From: Pinus tabuliformis
Taxonomy: Eukaryota; Streptophyta; Pinopsida; Pinales; Pinaceae
Assembly (NCBI GenBank): GCA_031772625.1
Contig: CM062817.1
Span: 891,112,184-891,176,183 of the forward strand
Direction of reading: 5' to 3'
DNA length: 64,000 nt
In this document: one piece after another, positions 46,101-57,742 of the stretch
Layout: each line of letters begins with the position of its first letter
Numbering within the stretch: the stretch's first letter is position 1
Notes under the pieces: model-generated
Databases searched by the model: none
What the model saw: only the letters and a program-made list of their open reading frames with translations
Told to the model about the DNA's origin: nothing
Translations under genes and position numbers: made by a program

Positions 46101-46384
46101 GACTTAGATTGGTACAAAGTCCCTAACTTGACCCACAAAGCCTTTTCTATAGCTTCCCCTGATACATTCAGCAATACTGAATCTGAGACACACAATCGTA
46201 TTGTGCTCTTTGCCTTCCGATCCAACTTCTTCCATTCTTCATCGGTCACTCCCGATGGTTTAGTACCCGGATCTACTGCGATCCACTGATCTTTATCCAC
46301 CAACAGATCCTCCATCTTGAGTTTCCACAACTCAAAATTCTGACCATTGAACTTCTCAATCTCTATCTTTCCACTACTCTCCAT
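43143..46384 (-). pseudogene. Element F gag-pol, N-terminal to mid part
   Basis: ATG 46384. Gag of UBN2 type (Asn-Phe-Glu-Leu-Trp-Lys), zinc knuckle Cys-Trp-Lys-Cys...His...Cys near 45690, then protease with Asn-Ser-Gly-Ala where the catalytic Asp is expected. Integrase has His-Ser-Asp-Val, Arg-Thr-Asp-Asn-Gly and Lys-Asn-Gly-Val-Ala-Glu, so DDE is intact. RT has Tyr-Val-Asp-Asp-Met near 43450. Stops at 45107, 44390 and 43994 lie in one common frame, and a frameshift lies near 43370. The gene is then cut by B after Val-Pro-Tyr and continues at 15686. Confidence 0.95.
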
Positions 46385-46484
46385 CCTCTTTCACCACCAG
46401 AATCGATCTCGCAGATCTCCCACTGAACAGGGTCTACCACAGGCCCGAGCGAAACCCCTTAGCAACAAAGGCATCCCCTTGAAG

Positions 46485-46504
46485 CCAAAACAGCTCTGAT
46501 ACCA
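46485..46504 (-). promoter_or_regulatory. Primer binding site of element F
   Basis: TGGTATCAGAGC on the minus strand, next to the LTR end, complementary to initiator-Met tRNA. Confidence 0.9.
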
Positions 46505-46506
46505 AA

Positions 46507-46934
46507 TGTAGGTTTTAACCCTGTACAGAAATTACCTGCATACGAATTCTTAAACAATGAAAATAAACAATGCGAGAGCATAACCCATAAAACACATATG
46601 CACAGAGATTTTTCCCTGGATCCCAAAAGCGGGACTACCAGCTTGATTTTTCATTATATTCCTTTCAATGTTACAATACATATTTATACATGCCGAAGCA
46701 TCCAATACCATGGACCGAAAACCATCGCGTCCAATACCATGGACTGAAAAACCATTGCGTCCAAAAAACATGTGTGAAAATCATGCACAAAACCATAGGT
46801 GGGTCCGCCCAACCTAACATATGGTCCAAAACCAAAATTTTCCGGGGCGCTACCCCGGACCCCATAAAGTGGGGTTACGGGTGCCTTTCAAACCCCCTAT
46901 TAACTACGTGGAAAGAATATAACACAACCCAACA
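46507..46934 (-). repeat. 5' LTR of element F
   Basis: 428 bp, full-length partner of the deleted copy at 14687-14957. A 'gcgctaccccggacccc' segment lies inside. The target duplication CTGCT follows at 46935-46939. Confidence 0.93.
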
Positions 46935-46939
46935 CTGCT

Positions 46940-48300
46940 ATCATGCAGCAGCTTCATGCATGTCTCTAAGAATGTAGTGAGCATCGATGGGTCCATTTCT
47001 GGTTCCAATCTATCTTTACTACCTAAAGTGGAGGCATCCACGAAGCTCCTCTTAGTTTCCATGAATGTCTCTTTAGGGCACTCCAAATCACATTCAGGTT
47101 CCTTCGTTAGAGCCTTGTGAACCCAAGTACTTTCTTCGGGCTACGTGCTCTTATCATCCCCTATGGTAATATTGCTTCGAAGCATGATATTTACATTATG
47201 TTCTTCCTCGCGTGGCTCAGACCTCATCATTTGCAAGTTCTGAGTTAAGGGAGGTTGGAGTGCTCCTTTATCACACATCCTCGCTATCAATGTTGGACAG
47301 TCCTCTATCTCATGATTGAACAATGTACAATACAACCACAATGGTCGCATTGGATTTTTACAATTGTGGTTATAATGTCCTGGCCCTCCGCAGTTGTAAC
47401 ACATCAGTTGGTTGTGACCTCTTCCTGGTCCCATTCCTCCTCAGCTTCGCCCGCACCCCTGAAATCCAGTGCACGCCATTCCTATGTTTTGATCAAGGGT
47501 CCGTGTTTCAGCTTGAACTCTGTAGGTAGGAGTTTAATCCATCATCAGTTCATAACTTCTACAGGTGCACTCATCATGTCCCACCGATCTGCAGAAATTA
47601 CAGAACAATTGTTGGGAATTCTGTGTATACTTATATAATAGATGTTATTCATCTGTAGCATGCTTCCCTCCTATCTGACTAATCGCACACCACAATGCAA
47701 GCACCGCTCTTGGTCCTACTTGTGCCTCTGGTCTCAATGGCATTGGTCCTCCTCCCGCAAGGTAATTCACGAACACCAAGCAGTGGTCCCACGGGGTTTC
47801 GCCTAGTAGCATTGTGATTTCCTTGAATCCAATGATCGACTGTGCTTCTGATTTTGGTCTACTAAATTCCTTGTTTATCGCGGCTTGGATATCCGTTATC
47901 CCTGCATTCAGATTGTCATTGGAATGCTTAATGTACCAGGTCAGCGCACGATCCTACAGAGTGCTAAGCAATGTTGTGTTCTTTATATTGTCGTCCATGA
48001 CACCCTGTGCTTCCCATACCACTTTTACCACAAGCCAAAATTGGTATGGATCTTCATTCCCTACTCCCTTAAACACTAGTAGCTTTATCGCGTTGGCCAT
48101 ACTACTTCGCAGTGGTGGAAGAGGTGGTATGGGTGAAGTCGAGGGTGAAGATGGTGAAACTGGTGGTGGTGTGGGTGGGGGTGGTATGCGCAGAATTATC
48201 TACTTTATCACATTGATCGCACTTCTTGGTGAAACCTTCGCGAGTTCTTCTTCGCCTCTGTGCGGAGGTGAAATCAAGGGGCTAGTTTCTAGTTCTATGC
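46940..48300 (-). pseudogene. Element E gag
   Basis: On the minus strand a Pro-rich segment (48300-48110) leads into Met-Ala-Asn-Ala-Ile-Lys-Leu at 48100. The capsid has Val-Phe-Lys-Gly...Asp-Pro-Tyr-Gln-Phe-Trp and Ala-Leu-Thr-Trp-Tyr, typical of Retrotrans_gag. The zinc knuckle Cys-Tyr-Asn-Cys-Gly-Gly-x-Gly-His-x4-Cys is near 47401-47360. A few stops interrupt it. After the knuckle the frame runs to the F insertion at 46939 and would continue into protease at 14682. Confidence 0.8.
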
Positions 48301-48868
48301 TACCTTTATTTCTATAGATCCTCTCACTCCGCATAGCCCCAAACATCAATCTATTCACATAACCCGCTTTTCACACAATAACATTTTAATCTAGGTGTTC
48401 AAAGATTTAATTTACTTACCTCGTGGCCCCTTGAGGAAGCATCATTCTGCCTCACTATAGCTTACTAAAGTATCTATCGCAAACTCAGTGATGAATCCTC
48501 TGATGATTTGATCCAACTAGTGATCGACAGTGCGTGTGATCCTATCTTCTGATGCTTCCAGTTTGCGTACCAACTTTGGAGTCCACACAATAGGTTTGTG
48601 GAGTTTACACCTTCCTTGGCTATCTTCTAGCTTCGCGATCCACTCAAACAACTAAGAGGGGAAGGATGCAAAGAAAATTTCGTGGATCTCTGTATACAAG
48701 TAGAAATCTAACCACTCTTCCTTTGATAATCATGGATTCCTATTTTCCTGCATTGTGAACTCATGAATCTTTCTGTCCAACCACTCATCAATTCCTTTCT
48801 TTGTCAAATTCAAGTGGTATGACATCAGAAATCTTTATGTAGATCTCAGTCCCAGCAACAAAACCATT
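48301..48868 (-). mobile_element. Leader and decayed primer site of element E
   Basis: Next to the LTR the minus strand reads TGGTTTTGTTGCTGGGA, which differs from the tRNA-Asp type site TGGCGCCGTTGCCGGGG mainly by C-to-T changes. This fits a methylated primer site that has decayed. The remainder shows no ORF. Confidence 0.5.
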
Positions 48869-49768
48869 TTTTGGCTTGTTGGGGCCTGACCCAGGTTCAG
48901 ATTTAGTTAGCCAAACAAATCTCGATACTACTAGCTCTTTCGGTAACAACCCATAGAGCGTGGACTGAGGCCTCACCCGAAGTAGTATGGGAGGGTGCTA
49001 GAACTAGGTTTCTGCACCCTGGAGATGTCTGATGAGTTCGATTGGTTTGTGGTTTCTCCTTGTGTGCAGGTTGCTTTGCGCACCTTCCCATTCCTCGTGA
49101 CCTAATACATTGCCTTCGCACAACCCTATCCAGGGGCTGTGTCGCATTTTGCACTATTACCTGAGACCTTGCTTATATTCAAAAGTTAGTTAATTATATT
49201 TGTCTACTTGAGTGCTTTGAGTTATACTTAACAACATAAAACATTCATATAGGTGCGCACAATAAATAAATAGTATAATTGTAAGTTATATCAATCATGC
49301 ATTAACCCAAGAACAGATACACAAAATTATAACCAAACTTCTCTTTATTAATTCTTTCCATGGTTACAGACTCGACTCACCCTACGCACTCAGCTGCTGG
49401 GGTCCGCGCACTCAACTGTGGACTACTAGGCCTCTTCACACTCAGCTGCAGAGCCTTCTCCTACTCTACAACCCAAAGACACCCTTAACACTGCAACTTA
49501 ACCACTTAGAATTCTCATGTTAATTATTTATTCCCTATTCTATCTATTCCCTTTACACTTAGGGCCTTGCTCTATTTATATAATCCCATGGTATGCGGAC
49601 CATGGGTAGGTCTATCTGGCCGACATTACATTATAAAACTAGGGTGGATAGCCCTATGACTCTATCATACTTTCGCGGCCCGCGCCCGCAATTCACATAG
49701 CTTAAGATTCGGTCAAAAATTGGGCTTTGAGCCCTAAAACATGCCTTGGGGGGATTCCATGCCCAACA
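48869..49768 (-). repeat. 5' LTR of element E
   Basis: About 900 bp, ending CCCAACA, with the target duplication TTCCC at 49769-49773. Its inner end (TTTTGGCTTG) has lost the TG found in the partner. Confidence 0.85.
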
Positions 49769-50657
49769 TTCCCACAAGACAAAAATTGGGAAGATAGACA
49801 TCAAAATGATCACAAATATTCCATTAAGAACAATTATCTACACCATGGTTTGAATGCCTGGGGTACAATCCCTACATGAGGCAAGAAAATCCCAATTCCA
49901 ATAAGCAGTGGATTGCCTCAGCCCGACCATGTTCAACTGGTGTGAAGGATTACTGGTCAATATGAAATACCATCTCACCAAATTCAAGACAGGTAAACTC
50001 AAATAATTTGGCGACATATCAATTCTGGTAATGTTTCTAGAGTGTGTTCCAATGTTCATATATCAGTGGGTGGAGGTAGAATCTCCCGGACCCAGGGATC
50101 CACATTTACTGCAGTGGGGAAAGTTGATGTCTCGTCATGGAGGTGGTCAACAAATGTCCTTTCTACCTGCGTTTTTTATATGGCTACGTCAGCAGCTCAT
50201 CATGGTGGATGATTGAGCCTATGTTGGGATAGATTTTTTAGGAGATCTCGATCTCCCAATTCCACCTGGAGCGCATTGGAATGACTCAGGGAAAGAACAA
50301 CTTCTTTTTTTAAGTTTTTCAACATTTTTAATGTTTTTTAATTATGTGAACTAAGACTGAGACTTGTCATATTTTGCAGATGTGGGACCAGAGAGACCTC
50401 CAGGGGTTTCTTCGATAGTGAGGAGGGTGGAACAACAGCTCGAGGATGCACCATATGTGGAAGGAGTCGATCCTACAGTGGAGGTGGAGCACAATCTAGA
50501 GGCCTTGACTAATGGTATTCCAAATTATGCTACTATTGATGAGGTGCCACTTCGGTATTAGAGGCATACCATGGGGGTATCACCTAGACTGCATCAGCTA
50601 TTAAGCTGAGTTGTTAGGGCTATATCATGCTATCATGAGAATCATGTTGGCAGATAA
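49769..50657 (+). pseudogene. Antisense gene of element D, 3' part
   Basis: Continues 8161-8497 after the E insertion (the target duplication lies in a Ser codon). Residues such as Leu-x-Pro-x-x-Phe-Asn-Trp-Cys, Met-Ser-Arg-His and Gly-x-Asp-Phe-x-Gly-Asp match the B gene in order. Exon 1 ends at 50289. The intron is 50290-50379 with acceptor ATTTTGCAG, but the donor is now GG instead of GT. Exon 2 starts Asp-Val-Gly-Pro-Glu-Arg-Pro, as in B, and ends at 50657 after two stops. Confidence 0.75.
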
Positions 50658-50878
50658 ACATGTCTCTAGTCTTATTTTTGCACTTATGTAGGCTCAAGGA
50701 TCCATGTGTCTCAGAACATAAATTTTGTTTTTGATGTAAGAAAAAAATTGCAAAATCTATATGGTGATCTATATATACATGTTTTACCTTATGTGCCTAA
50801 TGTTCCTATCATACCATGGCTTTTATTTTTACATATGTTTCAAATGTTGATCTAAAACACGATTAGCTAATGCATCTA
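50658..50878 (-). pseudogene. Element D intergenic space and last codons of its extra RNase H
   Basis: AT-rich spacer. The last 39 bases (50878-50840, minus) encode Ala-Leu-Ala-Asn-Arg-Val-Leu-Asp, matching the C-terminal helix of the B extra RNase H. C separates it from the rest at 58771-59151. Confidence 0.65.
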
Positions 50879-51927
50879 TGTTGTGGGGAAAAATGCCTAT
50901 GCAGGACGATCCTATCCACCTAAGGTGTGACAGTGCCTTAGCAACAAACAAAGACAGCTATTCTAGTATTCTTCCTTTATGAATTAAGAATGAAGAGAGA
51001 TGGATGGACTAACCGGTGTCTTCCGTTTGTCCCTCGATCCGACTTCTCTTCTCTTTGGGAGTTCACAGCTACTTGTCTTCTTGCTCGCCCAGCTTCAACA
51101 GGTCTCTGCAAGATCACAAGAGAAGAACACTACACAAAGACATAGATTCATAATCATAACTAGTTCAGGATTAGAAGTGAACTAAACATACTAATGCAAT
51201 CATACATCAAATATACATCAGTATATAGGAGAAACCAAGATAGCTTTATTGATGAATAACAAGGTTCAGGAAGAGATACAACCCAGAGGGCTCCAATCCA
51301 GCATCTCCTTCCCAGCAAAATGGAATTCCTATCTTCACCTCCCTTCAAAGCATTAAGCACCCAATGATTTCAATCTCAAACCAACAACAATTCTTTGCAA
51401 TAACAAAATTCCAGCCTCTAGATCTCATGGAGGAGAGATCCATATATAGATGTTTGGAGAGAGGATGAGTTAGCTTGAGATCTAACTAGTGTCCTCTCCC
51501 TCTGTCAGTTCTTGATTCCACTTGGAGGTTCTTGCTTCCACTTGGAGATTTGGAACCTCTTACTCATCATAGTCGAATTCCCTGAGGCAAGTGTCATTTT
51601 GGAAGCTTCCTGGGTTTTGACACCTTGAGAAATGAGCTTGCCACATGTCCACTCTCGCTCAGCGCAGGTAGCCAGTGTTGGCTTTGACATTCAGCACAGG
51701 TAGCCAATGGAGGCTTTGACATTCAGCGCAGACAGCTAGTGGAGCCACTGAATTGATCCTGAATTGACTTGTTTTTTAGCAGTTTCTAGTGGAGAACTTC
51801 TGTGAATTGTTGTGGTTTGTTAGCCTTGTTCCTCTAGCGGTAGGAACAACATGTTTAGGGACTTTGGATCCCTTAGATTATGGAAATTTCATGCTCAATG
51901 CTGTAAGGCACAAAAATGTCTATAACA
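50879..51927 (-). repeat. 3' LTR of element C
   Basis: TGTTGTGGGG to TCTATAACA. It has 2.8 copies of a 32-bp unit starting AGCGCAGGTAGCC (51661-51745) and a 20-bp tandem duplication near 51509-51545 that is single in the other LTR. Confidence 0.93.
51661..51745 (-). repeat. 32-bp tandem repeat in the C LTR
   Basis: Units start at 51661, 51693 and 51725; each holds GGCTTTGACATTCAGC or close. The other LTR has the same array from about 58504. One unit also occurs in the C leader near 57340-57366. Confidence 0.8.
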
Positions 51928-54446
51928 GTTGCCTCCTAAAGTATGAGGCCATTTATCGGGTGAAATGCTTTATCCAGGAGGGTCCGAAGTTCATCCAATG
52001 CTGGGAGGAGACCTGTAATAAGATACAATACAATACATTATTTTTCATACTGCTTTCATGATCTAGCTGAGGCAGGCATTCCCATGCTCAACTTTATAAA
52101 TTCATTTTTCTGTACATAGAACAGACAATCGTCTGATGGTAGACTGATAATTTTTTATGAAATTATCATCCTTTGGGTAGGATGATCATCTGCTGCAATG
52201 ATGTACATGTCAAATGTCTTTATCTTTCCTGAATATATATCGCAGCCTGGATGGATGAAACTAGATCCGGGGTCTTCAAACTCATTCGATCTTCACTCTA
52301 AGTACAAGTCGATCCATGTGAGAAATGTTCTGAAGTCGAACATGGAAAGAAATCGCTTGATTACTGGCCAATGAGGTAAACCGTTAACAAGCGCGAGAGG
52401 AATCACCGATAATGATAATGACCCTCAAGGTACTGCAGTATAATTCACATGGTGTGAATAAAGGATTTGGCGTCGAACACCACGCAAAATCTTTCGGTCG
52501 AAGGTCATTGATGTATACCTGTCGTCGGAAGTGAGAAACTTGCCATTGAGGCATGCAAGCTTCAAAGTACTGAAGGGGTTGTTCCTAGATCAACTTCTTG
52601 AATAATGAGCTGATGTCGACAAGAAGCGATCCGTCAAAGGAGGGCCTTAATGAATCCCACATCAATGACATGGAACGGAGCTAATGATTTTGATGGAGGT
52701 GAAAACGATCTGTGACATATGATTCAAGGTGGCGGTCATGAAAGGATGAAGGATAATGTATGGCAGTGGATGGGACATGGTTGACTTTTCTGAACGACTT
52801 CTCTTGAACATATGGCGACACTGATGCGATGGATTGGTAGCATTACCCCAAATATGGATGGTATGGCGAGACCATGGTGATGTGACCAGTGAATGAAACA
52901 ACCCAACCCGATTGTGGTACGGAGGAAAAGTGTCATGTTCAAGAGCGACTTGCTACCATCAAAGTTTTCTTTGGTTTCTCCCAATTTTTCCCCAGTCATT
53001 GCTGACCAGTACCTCTTTATTTTTCTCAAGCTTGAGGAGGATAACATATGCTTGTTCTATAACCTGCCCTTCGGGCAAGCCCATCGCTATGTTTTAACGA
53101 GCCTAGCGATAGTGAAACTCGTTCTCGTCTAAAGACAAGTTTGTCGCTAATTAATGATTTTAACGAGTCTAACGACAAGGATAACTCGGTCCTTTTCATT
53201 TTTAGAGAGTCTGAAAAGGTACATAAAGTTAACTCCAAAATTCCTTTTTCATCATCTAATCCCTTAAGTCCGAAAAAGTATAAAACAATACAAAAGGGAT
53301 GAGTTTTTGATAGTTTTAACGAGCCGAACAAAACAAGCGCTCGATCTTTTTGTGTAATAATCCCTCAGGTCCAAAAAGATTAAAATATAAAGGAGGGATA
53401 GCACTTCCTGTCCCTTTAACGAGCTGGAAGGCCAAGGACTCGACAATCTTTTCATATTTTACGAGTTAGTTGAAAAGAGCTTAAAGAAGACTCTTCTTTT
53501 GAGGAACGAGTGATAAACAGGGTTAGCAGCTGATTCCAGGTACAGGTTGGAATTTTCCAATCACGGCAGTGTCACAAGGATGGCTAGGTGAAATCACTCT
53601 TCGCAGCTGTTCCTCAAAATGGGTAAACAATCATATGGAGGTGAATGATCGGCCAAATGAAAAGTGGAGGTGACGGTGCAAACACGACCAAGGCTTTAAT
53701 GGCTGATAAGGTTACATTCACAGTGGTTATTTACCGGGTGGTGGTTCATTTTTTATTTTAAAATGAGCTTAAACACTGGTGGAAACACTTGCTCATTGCT
53801 TATGTTTATTTTTTAACGAGCATGAAGTCCGCGTTAAAACTGCTCGGATCTTGCGTTTATTTTTTAACGAGCATGAACTGTGTGCTAAAACTGCTCGATT
53901 AACCCAGTCATATGATAAGAGTGTCTCATTGAGATTCTATTTTTTATGGAGCTTCATCTCACAAAGTTATGCCCCGCACCTTTCGTTATGCAAGTTCGGA
54001 AACGACTAATCCTACGAGTTTAAAGGGTTAGAGGTCCTAAAAATTTAAAAAATAAATAGTCTCCCTTTGCTTGCACTCCAAAAGGTTTGCATGCCCCCAA
54101 GTATAAAGTATGATTTCAAGGTTACCTCTACTTCTTTTCCGTCAAAACATTTGTTTTAACGAGAGAGGCTTACCTCTTTCAGGTTACCCAAATATTGTCT
54201 CGTTCGCGGCCACGAATAAAACACTTCTTCAGCGATGTCTACCGAAATAAACAAAGGTGAGTGATGAAGCCCGCCAACTCACATAACTTTGACAAAAGAA
54301 TCTTATTCTAGAACAACCCCTCTTCCTCTACGGATGGGGTACGGACTAGTCATGTTCTCCCACGGAAACCTACTCTATACCCAAAGTTTCCCTGCCGAAG
54401 CAGACCAGGACGCATGCCCCCTGGGTTCCAGTCATATCCTCCCGGA
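51928..54446 (-). mobile_element. 3' untranslated region of element C
   Basis: Begins with the polypurine tract (TTTAGGAGGCAAC on minus, 51940-51928). 51928-53060 is the conserved noncoding part shared with B and D. The hairpin array is at 53083-53380, with TTTTAACGAG motifs continuing to about 54160. No convincing ORF. Confidence 0.7.
53083..53380 (-). other. Hairpin array of element C
   Basis: Arms: ATCGCTA/TAGCGAT (53083-53089, 53104-53110); TTGTCGCTA/TAACGACAA (53141-53149, 53170-53178); CCTTTTCA/TGAAAAGG (53191-53198, 53212-53219); CTTTTTC/GAAAAAG (53244-53250, 53272-53278); ATCTTTTTG/CAAAAAGAT (53344-53352, 53372-53380). These are the same five stems, in the same order on the element strand, as the last five of B. 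Confidence 0.85.
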
Positions 54447-56015
54447 TTACTCGCGCTCATCAGGAGGACGGGCCGTGGGTTGAGACACTTCTTGCGTGAA
54501 GAGACCATTTAGGGATGGTACATGACTATTTGCGATGCGTGATCCGGGAAATGAAAGTTGGTCCACGAGCTTGACCACTCTTCCTTCATGCGGAAAACAC
54601 ATTACTCTAAAGAGTGAGGAGACGATGGCTCCCATGCAATATATATAGTCTCGTCCGAGGAGTAGGTTATAATCCAAGGGTCCTTGAACGACCATCACGT
54701 TCATTTGAACGGTCTTCCCTTTCAATGTTATGGGCACATTGGGGAGGATCCCTAAAGGTCGACTGGTTCCTTTATCAAAGCCTGATAGATTTCTCATTTC
54801 AGGCAAAAGCGTTGGCGAACCAAGTGCTTTCCAAGCAATAGAGGAAAGGATACTCACAGATGCCCCCTCATCAATGATAGTGCCAGCCATTACCATTCTA
54901 TATATTTGAACGATAATTCTGAATGGTATACTGGCTGGCAACCGGGGTCTGCCTAGTTGGTTCCAGTCGAACGAGACAACTAGGTTGCTTGGTGGTGGGA
55001 CCGAATAGACGGCCGGATATCGCTCTGACGAACTTCCCTCCTGCGATAAAGGAATGGGGGCATTGCCCCCTTGTTCATCAGAGTCAGTGTTGATGAAGAG
55101 AATTTGGACGATGTCGTCTTTATTCTCCTTTGTGATAGTATCATTCGAAGATAGAGCCTCTGAAGGAAAAACCGGGTCAACTGCCGCCTCAACCTTTTGA
55201 CTTTCGTCAGGTATGGATTCAGACGGTTCATCTCCAATGATAGGTGCTTCGGCTGACCACCTGAGTGGGCCAGCCGGGTTCTCAACCAGTGAAGGACTTG
55301 GCAGGAGTTTTTGATATCCAGGAGGAAGTTGCGCTCGTAAAATCGGGCGATCTTCCAAAAATCTTTTAGCCTCGTCTAAGAAGGGACAACGGTGGATGGC
55401 ATGGTCGCCTTCACACAGTTTTCAGGGAAATTTAGCTTTCCCTCTTTGTCCTGTGGCTTCACTTCCACTAGTTGACGGTGAGCAATCAACATGGCTATCA
55501 GAGGTCGACGCTACCGAATTGTGCAAATGGGGAGACCAGTCCCTTAGTATCCGAGGGATGCAGGGACAATCTCTGTGGAAGTGGTCTCCCTTGCATATGA
55601 CACATGGCGATTTAGGCCTTGTCAGTGCTGTGTGTGGATTTTTGTCAGACGACACTTGTTTTCCCCCAATCGCTTTTGGCTCCTTCTTCCTCTTCTCTTT
55701 CTTCTTCTTTTCCTTCTTCTCCTTAGGAACTCGGTTTTTTGTTTTACCAGTTCCGTCAAGCGAAGTGGAAGGAGGAGAAGAAGAATTATTTGAAGTCGAA
55801 GGCTGGTGGGCAACTCTGGTCTGGTCTAACTGTTGACTCGACTATTCAGGAATAGTGGTGTTCTGAACGACATTGGTTGAAAAGAGCCAGACCGGCAGGC
55901 CAATTGTCAATCCTGGAAGCGACAACGTGGCCATGTGGGGCGCACCAACATCTCCCCAAGAGGAGAAGGGACTAGGATTTCCTCCAAGGGGAATTCCTTG
56001 GTTGGTGGGCTCCAT
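54447..56015 (-). pseudogene. Element C nucleocapsid-protease ORF
   Basis: One frame of 523 codons from ATG 56015 (Met-Glu-Pro-Thr-Asn-Gln-Gly), interrupted by stops near 55843 and at 55422. After a Lys/Arg/Glu-rich segment come a knuckle Cys-Val-Ile-Cys...His...Cys (about 55600) and a second (Leu-Cys-Glu-Gly-Asp-His...Cys, about 55410) whose first Cys is now a stop. Retropepsin follows: Ile-Ile-Asp-Glu-Gly-Ala-Ser near 54875 and Asn-Leu-Leu-Leu-Gly-Arg-Asp near 54650. No capsid domain is present. Asp-Glu-Gly-Ala matches B and D. Confidence 0.8.
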
Positions 56016-57721
56016 CTTTTCAACCTAAAGATCAACGCAGGAATAAAGGGTGATTGTTCCGTTTAAAATAAATTTTTAAGGACGCTTTAGACACAACTTG
56101 CTTTTTCACTTTTAAAGAGTCGAGAAAAAGCTAAAGATGACTCTAGTCTCCTTCGATGTTTTAACGAGCCCGAAGTGACAAATGCTCGGATGGAATTTTT
56201 CCGTTATAGAGTCTGAAAAAGGCCAAAAGGAACTGCTCTGGAGATCTAGGCAGAGGGTGTGCCAAACTTTTCGCAAAACCGCAGAATACTTTTTAAGGTA
56301 CGGGCGGTCGATCTTCCTGAATGCTGTGTTCAGTGCATTGCGATCAGTAGGGCGGCCGACACAGCTTCCTAAGGATAAAGGTTTTATGCCTATAGGGGTC
56401 TCCCAATATATACGCGACGGTACGTGGGAGCACAATCCGTACTGGCGCTATCGTCCCTCAGGAGGAATCACCCACCTTCAACGAGATCGACAGTCACCAG
56501 GCTTTACGACGCTGAAACACGTCTCTAGCCTAGACCTCTATGTTGTGCGTTATGTTGCAAAGCGTTGTTAAGTTCATTCAGTTTATTTTAAGTTGATCTT
56601 TTTAGAATTTTGCCTTTCTGGATCACCACGAGATGTATGATACAATTCCTAAATGCAGTCTAAAGATGATAAGCAAGCTTTATATCTTTTCAACTTTGAA
56701 AATCCTAGCTACTAAGGGAAAAGAAAGACACCATCTTTTCTCAAAGAGCAATCAGCACACTCTAATGCACTTTTCCTAAATCAAACATGAAAACTATCAA
56801 AATGCAAATGCACAATGCAGGTGTTTGTTTTCCACTTTCTTAGTATTGATGCCTACAAAGAAAGCTTTTTGTACAACTTTGAATTTGCTTTTAAATGACT
56901 AATACAAACAAGTTTACTTTTTCGAAATCAGAAAGGGTAGAAGAGAATAAAACACTTTACGAATTTCAAAATGAGCACTTGTTTCGACACTTAAAAGAGA
57001 CAAACTCAAACCAATAAGCAAAAGTAAATGTATAATCAACTGTAAACAGCCAATGAACTCTCTCCTAAGATCACAATGAACAGATCTGAATCAAGGGCTA
57101 CAGTATGATTATTTCACTCATGCAAAGGAAAACTGTAAATGACGCCACAAACACATAAAAACACTCACAGTCTTTTTGTACAAAAGGAAGCGGAATTTAA
57201 GCAGAGAAAAGGAGTTATCAGACTGGTACTTATGCTGGTTACATGCTGCAAAAATCAGAGATCAAAACAGGGCAAAACAGAGCAGAGAACCCCAGCTCCA
57301 CAAGGCCAAACTGGTTCAGCGCAACCTCAACACTGGGGTTTTGACATTCAGCGCAGGTAGCCTTCACGGGACCTGTGTTGAAATGCAGAACCTCTTCACA
57401 GGGGTCGCGCTGAAGGAGAAACTCTCGTTTCTCACTGGGTTCTGGGTCACAGATTGCTGATTAATCAACGGTTTCAGGCCAAATAAAAGCAACAAGCAAG
57501 GTACAATCAAAGGGATGCTTTGAGGGGGTACTAATATCTATCACAAAGGATCATCAAATCATTTGTGAGTCCATTGTTCAGATCATAGACAAATCCAGAG
57601 ATTTGATCAAAGCAGCAACTGTCTACTTTGCATCTGAGAATAGCAGAAGCAGTTCGATTGTTGCTGTTGAGTCTATGAAACAAACAATGATAGAGACACA
57701 AATAAAATGACTTAACAGATC
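56016..57721 (-). mobile_element. Untranslated leader of element C
   Basis: Aligns with the leader of B. The conserved block is at 56300-56545. Inverted repeats such as CTTTTTC with GAGAAAAAG (56102-56134) and TTTTTC with TGAAAAA (56205-56222) resemble the 3' hairpins, and TTTTAACGAGC occurs at about 56159. Confidence 0.65.
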
Positions 57722-57739
57722 TCCCCAGTGGAGTCGCCA
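57722..57739 (-). promoter_or_regulatory. Primer binding site of element C
   Basis: TGGCGACTCCACTGGGGA on the minus strand, three bases from the LTR; one base differs from the B site. Confidence 0.9.
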
Positions 57740-57742
57740 ATT

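Larger units (their letters stand above)
14687..46934 (-). mobile_element. Element F: Ty1/copia retrotransposon
   Basis: Flanked by a perfect target duplication CTGCT (14682-14686 and 46935-46939). Without the nested B it is about 4.8 kb, a normal copia size, with one gag-pol frame in the copia order gag, protease, integrase, RT, RNase H. The primer site reads TGGTATCAGAGC and the polypurine tract CAAGTGGGAGAT. It is dead: three stop codons, one frameshift, and insertion of B in RT. It sits between nucleocapsid and protease of E. Confidence 0.95.
8498..49768 (-). mobile_element. Element E: Ty3/gypsy-type, gag plus protease but no RT
   Basis: Flanked by a perfect 5-bp target duplication TTCCC (8493-8497 and 49769-49773) and bounded by LTRs with TGTTGG/CCAACA ends. 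Removing nested elements leaves about 9 kb. On the minus strand the order is LTR, decayed primer site, proline-rich gag, zinc knuckle, protease (DLGS site), a gag-like ORF and a long ORF ending in coiled coil, then LTR. I found no RT, RNase H or integrase in the 7-kb internal part, so E probably moved with help from another element. LTRs differ at well over 10% of sites in the part I compared. F is inserted between zinc knuckle and protease. Confidence 0.85.

Noticed and set aside
47814-48317. 167-codon plus-strand ORF
   Set aside because: Antisense to E gag, where the capsid motifs are clear on the minus strand.
56182-56571. 129-codon plus-strand ORF as a gene
   Set aside because: It lies in the noncoding leader of C, antisense to it. 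Only part is shared with B, so I report the conserved block but not a gene.
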